Assembly: GCA_002331625.1 (NCBI GenBank)
Contig: DCZN01000128.1
Location: forward strand, 3,988-32,691
Source of the DNA: Nitrospira sp. UBA2083
GTDB lineage: Bacteria; Nitrospirota; Nitrospiria; Nitrospirales; Nitrospiraceae
DNA length: 28,704 nt
Direction of reading: 5' to 3'
Part shown: in pieces, positions 23,234-28,704 of the stretch
How the letters are laid out: every line of letters starts with the position of its first letter
Position numbering within the stretch: the first letter of the stretch is position 1
The notes under the pieces: model-generated
Told to the model about the DNA's origin: nothing
Databases searched by the model: none
Seen by the model: the letters and a program-made list of their open reading frames with translations, nothing else
Made by a program: the position numbers and the translations under genes

Positions 23234-25519
23234 TCACCGCTGTTCACGAACTGGCCTTCCCCCCACGATGATGATCGCACGTTCGGAAAGTAGGCCCCCC
23301 TTGCCGTCTGGCGCTGTCGCCGTGACGAGGTGTTCACCTTCGAGAAGATTCGCGGTCAAATCGTAACCGGCACCAAGTTCGCCTTGAAGCGCGGAGTGCC
23401 AGCGAATCTCGTGCGGTGCCACCGCACCCTGACCACGAGTATCGATCAGCGCGCTCAGTGCCACTGGTCCTGGCAGGATGCCGCATTCGCCGCCAGGCGT
23501 TACAATGAAGAGTCGGCGTGTGGCAGGCCGCACTTCAAAAGGATCCGTATCCGCCATGGCTGACTGCAATTCCGCTCCCGCGATCACTCGAAAACGGCAC
23601 CGCTTGCCTCCCGGCAATCGCTCCGCATCGACCGACAATTCACCATCCAGCGGATCGAATCCCACCGGAACCCACGTCACGCCATCATCGCCACTAAACA
23701 GTACCGCGACCGACGGAGTCGCCCGCGGATGCTGCGCATGTACGCGCACCACAAGCCGCTCCTCCCGCCGCTCGGGACCTTCAATCTGCACATGTGGCGG
23801 CTCACCCACTTCGACAGTCGCAAACGGCTCCTGGCCCCGGTGAAACGACAGTGCTGCTACCTGCTCGCCCGGCCATTCGATCACCTCGAAAAGATCGAGA
23901 TACGGCTGACGCTCGATCGGCACTAAGCCGCCACCGGATCCACAACCACAACTCGGCTGCGGCGCGACGTAAAAGCAGTGATGCGTTGCCAGAATCCGGT
24001 GATTCGTATCGAGCAGATCGACCGACATCGGCGATGACACCGCGCGTTCGGTTTCTCGCGCCACCACCCCCGCCGCCTCCACGCGGAAGGCACGCTTCAG
24101 CTCCACGTCGGTGAACCCCTGTGCCGTCCGCCGCACCCGGATCGCCACGATCAACAATGGCCGCACACGGCTCGGATCAGCCTTGGCCGTCTGATGACGG
24201 TCGCTTCCATCCGCCCGGAACCGCCCGTCGAGGATGCCGCGATACGTGTATGGCGAAATCCACTTTGGCTGTCGGTACGACATGAGGTCGTTTGTGGTTT
24301 CCCCATCAAAAAGTATCGGCGGGGAAGTGCCCGTATCGATCCCGACTTCACCGATCGACCGCACACGACCGCCGTATTTGGGATAATTCAGATCGCTTGA
24401 CGGATCGTCACCCACCGCGACGTGAGCGCGTCCGTAAAGATGACCGATCTCGTGCGCAAACGTCACGTCCTGTCCGACGATGCAGCCGCCCGTTTCAATT
24501 CCGCAGCCGTCATTGATCGATGTGGCCGTCGGCGGAATGACCGCGCGCGGCACCATGCCAAAGACGATGTCCCCCAAACCAAAGAGTGCCGCAAAGATTC
24601 GCGTCACCGCCAAATCGGTATTGAGATCCTGCCACGCTTGATTGCATGCGCCACCAGTCACTGCCATCGCAAACGCGCCAGTCTTCGTCAGTTCCTGACT
24701 TAGGATCGTCGTCTCAAAATACGGGAACGGCAGCATGCGCTCTGCGAGCCGTAGCGTTTGCAACATATCCGCATCGCTCGGCTTCGTGATCGTTCCTGCG
24801 CCATTGTCCCAATTCACCCGCACTAGCGCAATGCGCGGCGCGCCGACATCGAGAAACTCCACATACTCCGAACGCACCGCCGAAGTCGACGTTGCTGAGC
24901 CATCAACTCCTATCAGCCAGATACGTACGGCCACGTGCATGCGGCCTCGCCGGCAATAATAGGCCGGCACTCGAAAATTCAGCGAGCAGTTGATGTGCGA
25001 GAGTCCGACCGCAATCCCGCCGGGTCCCGGCAGCGCCGCCGTCAATTCCTCATCCCACAAAGTCCGCGAGAGCTCGCTCTGCGAACCTACCCGCGCACCG
25101 GCGGCCCGGGTCGGTCCAGTGCGATAAATTACATTGCTACCCACTGAAAGCACGAGTTCGCCTGTTGCGCGATCACTTGTCGGCGCATCCAGCCCAGCCA
25201 AGCCAGGACGCAGATTGGGATAGACCCGCACCACCAGAGTTTTCAGCGCCACCAGCGGTACCGAATTATCCGCACCATAGCTCGGACCCGCGGTGCCGTG
25301 ATGCTGGATCGATTGTGTCAACTCCATCCCCGCGATGCCCAACTTGCGCCTTCGAAGCAAATCATCGGGCAACGGCGTCATCGGTTCCCACGGCAACTGT
25401 GGCCGAGGAAATAATGGCACATCATTCCCCGGCTTAGGACTGCCGGGGAATCGGTCTGAGAGCCGCTTGGCCACCGCCTCGGCGAGGGCTTCGAATTCAG
25501 ATCCATCAGGAAGTTTCAT
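23234..25519 (-). CDS. Large metzincin-type zinc metalloprotease without signal peptide
   Basis: A 761-residue protein. The N-terminal third has GMELTQSIQ and NSVPLVALKTLVVRVYP, a beta-domain pattern seen in large secreted metalloproteases (from memory). The catalytic site is a complete metzincin motif HEIGHLYGRAH (H356, E357, H360, H366) with a Met-turn DLMSY at 411-415, so peptidase activity is likely. A Cys-rich spot (CGCGSGGG) follows, then two Ig/PKD-like C-terminal domains (LFSGDDGVTWVPVG; ALQGELGAGYDLTANLLEGEH). There is no N-terminal hydrophobic signal, and an in-frame TGA two codons upstream of ATG 25519 rules out a longer start. AAGGAG lies upstream. Substrate and export route are unknown. 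Confidence 0.9.
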   Translation of the reverse strand: MKLPDGSEFEALAEAVAKRLSDRFPGSPKPGNDVPLFPRPQLPWEPMTPLPDDLLRRRKLGIAGMELTQSIQHHGTAGPSYGADNSVPLVALKTLVVRVYPNLRPGLAGLDAPTSDRATGELVLSVGSNVIYRTGPTRAAGARVGSQSELSRTLWDEELTAALPGPGGIAVGLSHINCSLNFRVPAYYCRRGRMHVAVRIWLIGVDGSATSTSAVRSEYVEFLDVGAPRIALVRVNWDNGAGTITKPSDADMLQTLRLAERMLPFPYFETTILSQELTKTGAFAMAVTGGACNQAWQDLNTDLAVTRIFAALFGLGDIVFGMVPRAVIPPTATSINDGCGIETGGCIVGQDVTFAHEIGHLYGRAHVAVGDDPSSDLNYPKYGGRVRSIGEVGIDTGTSPPILFDGETTNDLMSYRQPKWISPYTYRGILDGRFRADGSDRHQTAKADPSRVRPLLIVAIRVRRTAQGFTDVELKRAFRVEAAGVVARETERAVSSPMSVDLLDTNHRILATHHCFYVAPQPSCGCGSGGGLVPIERQPYLDLFEVIEWPGEQVAALSFHRGQEPFATVEVGEPPHVQIEGPERREERLVVRVHAQHPRATPSVAVLFSGDDGVTWVPVGFDPLDGELSVDAERLPGGKRCRFRVIAGAELQSAMADTDPFEVRPATRRLFIVTPGGECGILPGPVALSALIDTRGQGAVAPHEIRWHSALQGELGAGYDLTANLLEGEHLVTATAPDGKGGLLSERAIIIVGGRPVREQR

Positions 25520-25542
25520 GGCTCATCGCTCCTTGTCATTGA

Positions 25543-25713
25543 TTACAAGTTATAGCTAGGGGTCAGAGTACAATTTCTGAAAGAATATCCAGCCGTTTTG
25601 GGCGCCCCCCGCGTTTCCCCCTTCAGGCCCCTGCCAACTCGACTGCCAATATCGTCCTGGAAGGCATCGCTCCCCACCGGGAGCCCCTGCTGCATCACAC
25701 GCCGGATAAGCTA
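25543..25713 (-). pseudogene. C-terminal remnant of a REP-associated (RAYT/IS200-like) transposase
   Basis: After an in-frame TAG at 25713-25711 the - strand frame reads 55 residues: LIRRVMQQGLPVGSDAF, then QDDIGSRVGR, GAPKTAGYS and NCTLTP. This is the style of the C-terminal end of Y1/RAYT transposases (helix IRRxxxxGxPxGxDxFxDxI then a basic GRP-like tail). The catalytic HUH domain is absent, so only a fragment remains. The DNA encoding its end, GGGGTCAGAGTACAATT on the + strand, resembles sequence that recurs at ends of such elements. Assignment is from memory of the family. Confidence 0.55.
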
Positions 25714-25854
25714 ATCAATTGATTTGCCATCAGCTGCAATCCAACAATGGTTCCAGTTCGTGGTGTTTACAGTCTGTATAAAACAGGTGCCAGGCCATCG
25801 ATCGAACTCCTTCCCATGACCGCACTTGATCAGCACATGGGTGTCGATCATCAT
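25711..25854 (-). other. Short open frame, 47 codons, possible gene remnant
   Basis: MMIDTHVLIKCGHGKEFDRW and WNHCWIAADGKSID are read in the same frame as, and directly upstream of, the transposase remnant, ending at the TAG. It is rich in Trp, Cys and His and does not look like the missing transposase part. I do not recognise it. It may be debris from another gene. Confidence 0.2.
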
Positions 25855-26031
25855 CGTTTTGACATCGCGACTTCTCAATAAGAGACTGCATAGTTCGATA
25901 TCTACAGCAAATCAGATGCCGTTACGGGAACAGAGCCCCAGAGACAATGGACAATGCTACAATTGTATGGAATTGCTACTCTTCGAGACCGCTCTACTGA
26001 TGAATGCGTATGCGCGCTATTCCTGAATTAC

Positions 26032-26083
26032 GGGGAGGGTGTATCGAAAGAGATTCAGGGGGAGGCGTATCGAAATAGATTCA
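26032..26083. repeat. Two tandem 26-bp imperfect direct repeats
   Basis: Copy 1 at 26032-26057 and copy 2 at 26058-26083 match at 22 of 26 positions and share GTATCGAAA and AGATTCA. They abut exactly. They may be an element end, iteron-like site or remnant of duplication. Confidence 0.75.
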
Positions 26084-26116
26084 AGTGAGAGCTAACGGGA
26101 TTGCTAAGATCGCTGC

Positions 26117-26153
26117 CACCAGAAAGATGTGCATTCCAAGGCTGTTTCTGGTG
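26117..26153. repeat. Inverted repeat with 9-bp arms
   Basis: CACCAGAAA at 26117-26125 and TTTCTGGTG at 26145-26153 are perfect reverse complements with a 19-nt loop. There is no following T-tract. Likely part of the same intergenic scar. Confidence 0.5.
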
Positions 26154-26215
26154 ATGAATGAGTCATGCTTCCGTAAATCATCAAACCAGTCGTCACTGAC
26201 ACAAATCGCCACCCC

Positions 26216-26815
26216 TCACTCCACTTCCCACAACTTCGTATACACCGGTCCGGTCGGGCGTAGTTTGCTTTGCATCAACACCAGCGGCCCAACGATAATG
26301 ACACCGACAGAGAGTGCGCGATCACAGGCGCCGCTTTGGGCGAGTCGCTGCCCGACCTCTCGCTCACCGGCCTTGATCCGTGCCACGGTCAGGTGTGGGG
26401 TAAAGGGTTTGTCTTCCGTCACAAAACCGAGGGACCGGCAGCAGGATTCGATCTCTCGATGCAACGCTGTCAACTGCTTGGCTGCGTCACTCTTAAGCCA
26501 TTGCTCAGATGGGCCGACCCACAGCACCCGTGGCTGACGAAGATTGGGAAACGCCTGGAGCCGATCGATGGGAATCTGAATGGTCGGATGGGATCGCCTG
26601 ATGGTTGCCATGGCTTCGCGCATCAGATCAAGCAGCTGTTCGTCCGTGTCGCCGAGAAACCGCATGGTGAGATGAATGGACGATGACTGCACCCAGGCAA
26701 TCCGGACTGCTTTTGAAGGCTCGCCGCCAAGCCGTGCTTGCAAATCTCGTTGAACCAATGCGATCTGCTGGCGAAGATCCTCACTCAGTTCGACGGCGAG
26801 AAAGGCACGAATCAT
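26216..26815 (-). CDS. thpR: RNA 2',3'-cyclic phosphodiesterase ThpR (LigT-like)
   Basis: 2H-phosphoesterase that opens 2',3'-cyclic phosphate ends of RNA. The 199-residue protein has both catalytic HxTx motifs, HLTM at 48-51 and HLTV at 141-144, plus the IRAFLAVELSEDLRQQI start and RFLGDTDEQLL typical of the family. ATG 26815 is preferred to an open extension to 26839, because GAGGGGG is well spaced before it and the family begins with this sequence. The ATG overlaps the cinA stop in ATGA, so the two are translationally coupled. Confidence 0.95.
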   Translation of the reverse strand: MIRAFLAVELSEDLRQQIALVQRDLQARLGGEPSKAVRIAWVQSSSIHLTMRFLGDTDEQLLDLMREAMATIRRSHPTIQIPIDRLQAFPNLRQPRVLWVGPSEQWLKSDAAKQLTALHREIESCCRSLGFVTEDKPFTPHLTVARIKAGEREVGQRLAQSGACDRALSVGVIIVGPLVLMQSKLRPTGPVYTKLWEVE

Positions 26816-28104
26816 CCATTCCCCCTCTCGATCAACCAACGACGCAGCAGATCCAGTGCCGCTTGCGCAGCCCGTTGTTTAATGACCGAGCGGTCGCCGT
26901 GGAAGCGACACTCCTTGGTCTGAGTTTCACCAGGACCTCCATCGAGTCCGATGTAGACCAGGCCGACGGGTTTCGTGTCGGTCGCCCCACCAGGCCCTGC
27001 AATCCCCGTGACTGACAAGGCTACCGATGTCCCCGCACGTTCACGCATCCCCGTCGCCATAGCCAGGGCCACTTCACGACTGACGGCTCCATATTGTGCG
27101 ATGAGGCTCGCGGGCACGCCAAGCATGTCTATTTTGGCTTGGTTGCTATAACAGATCGCTCCGCGATCGACATAGGCAGAAGATCCAGGCACCAGGGTAA
27201 GTCGATGGCCGATCAGCCCTCCAGTGCAGGACTCTGCCACCGCAATCGTGCGGTTCTGTTCGAGTAACAATCGACCGACAATCTCTTCCATGCTGTCGTG
27301 CCCTTCGGCATAGATCCATTCGCGCAATCTCGTATGAACGCCGTCGACCAATGACTGAAGAACGGCTTCGCTGATCATGCGATGCGCCTTGGTCGTCAGG
27401 GACACCAGCACGCCTGTCGGCGAGGCCAACAGCCCCAAGGCAACAGGCGTCTGTTTCCGTATCAGTCCTTGGAGTTTGGCATCCACATCGGATTCGGGTA
27501 GTCCCCACGTATGAAAGATCATTCGTGTGATGGGATAGGACCGCCCCTGTTTCGCTCGCTCAAGGTAGTCCGCCAAGAACGGAATCACTGATTGCTGCAT
27601 CATGGCCTGCATCTCGCTTGGAACACCTGGCAGTGCGATCACTTGTGCGTTCTGCCAGGTCAGTGCAAACCCCGGCGCGGACCCGACCGGATTGTGCACG
27701 ATCGTCGCTCGTGACGGAATCAGGGCCTGCCGCAGTTGCCCTCGAGTTGGTACTCGCCCCCATTGGGCCAACCTGGCCGTCATACCGTCGAATGCTTCCT
27801 TGCGACGAGCCAGCCGGAATCCGGTGACCGATGCGACGGCTTCTCTGGTACGGTCGTCGACCGTGGGACCCAACCCTCCGGTCATAATCACGATTCCCGC
27901 CCGACGGCACGCTGTCGTTAACACGTCGGCGATATCAGACTCATCGTCTCCCACAATCGTTTTAAACCGGACTTCAATACCAATCGCAGCCAAGGCATCC
28001 GTGATGAACAAGGAATTGCTGTCGGATCGGCCACCCACGAGAAGCTCGGAGCCGATCGCAATGGTTTCCGCACACGATGCGCGTGCTGCTGATGACCGCG
28101 TCAT
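26812..28104 (-). CDS. cinA: CinA: MoCF-like and nicotinamide-nucleotide amidohydrolase domains
   Basis: A 430-residue two-domain CinA. The N-terminal MoCF-like domain (about 12-175) has IAIGSELLVGGRSDSNSLFI, TGGLGPTVDDRTREAVA and LPGVPSEMQ; in CinA this domain is linked to ADP-ribose pyrophosphatase activity. The C-terminal domain (about 265-425) has AVAESCTGGLIGHRLT, YSNQAK and LSVTGIAGPGGATDTKPVG, the signature of NMN deamidase (PncC) used in pyridine nucleotide recycling. The protein is full length. It starts 3 bp after the stop of the upstream secreted-protein gene and overlaps thpR by 4 bp. Confidence 0.95.
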   Translation of the reverse strand: MTRSSAARASCAETIAIGSELLVGGRSDSNSLFITDALAAIGIEVRFKTIVGDDESDIADVLTTACRRAGIVIMTGGLGPTVDDRTREAVASVTGFRLARRKEAFDGMTARLAQWGRVPTRGQLRQALIPSRATIVHNPVGSAPGFALTWQNAQVIALPGVPSEMQAMMQQSVIPFLADYLERAKQGRSYPITRMIFHTWGLPESDVDAKLQGLIRKQTPVALGLLASPTGVLVSLTTKAHRMISEAVLQSLVDGVHTRLREWIYAEGHDSMEEIVGRLLLEQNRTIAVAESCTGGLIGHRLTLVPGSSAYVDRGAICYSNQAKIDMLGVPASLIAQYGAVSREVALAMATGMRERAGTSVALSVTGIAGPGGATDTKPVGLVYIGLDGGPGETQTKECRFHGDRSVIKQRAAQAALDLLRRWLIERGNG

Positions 28105-28107
28105 AGG

Positions 28108-28701
28108 TTACTCGATATCTCCAAAATTGAGCGAAAAAGAGACTGCTCCCCCACTGGCGGGGAAGACTGTGATGGTCGTCCTGGCTTTTGGATCGAAGTC
28201 GATATATCGAAACATCGCCACGACCGTCGCCTGAAACTGTGGTGACGCTGGCCACGTCTGACTCCGACGAGCATGCCCATCGGCTCGCACTGTAAGCGGC
28301 TTGATCACCCTCCCTCCTTGCTCGAGAGCCACATAACTGTTGGCGGCAAATGCGGGTCGATCCCCAACGATCGTCGTGCTAATGAGCATGGTCGGAGCCT
28401 CCATAATCTGGTCAATTTCGGCAGCGCTTGGTTCCAACCCCCGTAGGGCCATGTGTGTGGCCATAAGCGAGAGTCCCCCAAGCTTCGTGATCAGAAACCC
28501 GCTAGGATGGAGGCCATCATAGTCCCCGAATCGAGTATAAAACCGGTCGGGAGCCTGATGGACTGCCGCCGCTTGTTGCCCTCGGTCAATCGCGGCCTGA
28601 ATTTGTGCCGGTGTCGGATCCACCTCAATAGCAGCCGCGGGACTGGCGAGAACAAGCAGACACATCACCACCCGTTCAATTCTATGGGCACCAGACTTCA
28701 T
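28108..28701 (-). CDS. Secreted protein of unknown function
   Basis: A 197-residue protein with a clear signal peptide (VVMCLLVLASPAAA, cleavage before IEVDP). The mature part starts with a helical stretch (TPAQIQAAIDRGQQAAA) and contains FYTRFGDYDGLHPSGFLITKLGGL and a beta-rich C-terminal half ending SFSLNFGDIE. I do not recognise the family. It is the first gene seen in a - strand unit with cinA and thpR, 3 bp from cinA. The ATG is 3 bp from the window edge, so its ribosome-binding site is not visible, and a longer start cannot be excluded. Confidence 0.82.
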   Translation of the reverse strand: MKSGAHRIERVVMCLLVLASPAAAIEVDPTPAQIQAAIDRGQQAAAVHQAPDRFYTRFGDYDGLHPSGFLITKLGGLSLMATHMALRGLEPSAAEIDQIMEAPTMLISTTIVGDRPAFAANSYVALEQGGRVIKPLTVRADGHARRSQTWPASPQFQATVVAMFRYIDFDPKARTTITVFPASGGAVSFSLNFGDIE

Positions 28702-28704
28702 TTG

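Larger units (their letters stand above)
25855..26215. other. Intergenic stretch with no recognisable gene
   Basis: This part of the ~700-bp gap between the metalloprotease and thpR is AT-richer and has no convincing coding frame. It holds only the 26-bp tandem repeat and the inverted repeat listed separately. Together with the adjacent transposase remnant it looks like a decayed mobile-element scar. Confidence 0.6.

Noticed and set aside
25826..26026. + strand 66-codon frame in the intergenic scar
   Set aside because: No ribosome-binding site and no protein-like pattern; it lies in decayed, AT-richer DNA.

Overview
The window is a chromosomal segment of a Gram-negative bacterium. It carries a lipobox lipoprotein, several Sec signal peptides and a cell-wall transglycosylase. 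The gene content (dnaK-dnaJ-rsmE, recA-recX-alaS-ruvX-mltG-deoC-deoB) and the moderately high GC look like the phylum Nitrospirota (Nitrospira-like). That placement is an inference from gene style, not from a marker search. No rRNA, tRNA or CRISPR array was found.

Left part (1-5.75 kb): dnaK, cut off at its 5' end by the window edge, then dnaJ and the 16S rRNA methyltransferase gene rsmE, all on the + strand. An accessory patch follows: an unrecognised TPR protein and a VapB/VapC-type toxin-antitoxin pair on the - strand, with a clear sigma70 promoter overlapped by a palindromic operator.

Middle part (5.8-16.9 kb), all on the - strand: recA leads a tightly packed run (recA, recX, alaS, ruvX, mltG, deoC, deoB-like), then a RidA-family gene. 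Downstream lies an exported two-gene unit, a five-domain IPT/TIG protein whose stop codon overlaps the start of a seven-bladed Ycf48/BNR-type propeller protein. The deoB-like product keeps the DeoB fold signature but has lost most catalytic residues, although its neighbour deoC looks intact.

Right part (17-28.7 kb): a PilZ protein and a DUF697/YcjF-type membrane protein; a solitary HEPN-like protein divergent from a second toxin-antitoxin pair (Phd-type antitoxin, RelE/ParE-type toxin) with a perfect 16-bp palindrome at its promoter; an old-yellow-enzyme reductase; two tandem exported ankyrin-repeat proteins; and a large metzincin-type metalloprotease with no signal peptide. A degraded intergenic stretch holds the C-terminal remnant of a REP-associated (RAYT/IS200-like) transposase and a 26-bp tandem repeat. 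The window ends with a three-gene - strand unit: an unknown secreted protein, cinA and thpR.

The most noteworthy points are the active-site-stripped DeoB homologue beside an intact DeoC, the VapC toxin lacking one of its acidic residues, the signal-less metzincin, the alternating domain architecture of the IPT/TIG protein, and several small regulatory or repeat structures.
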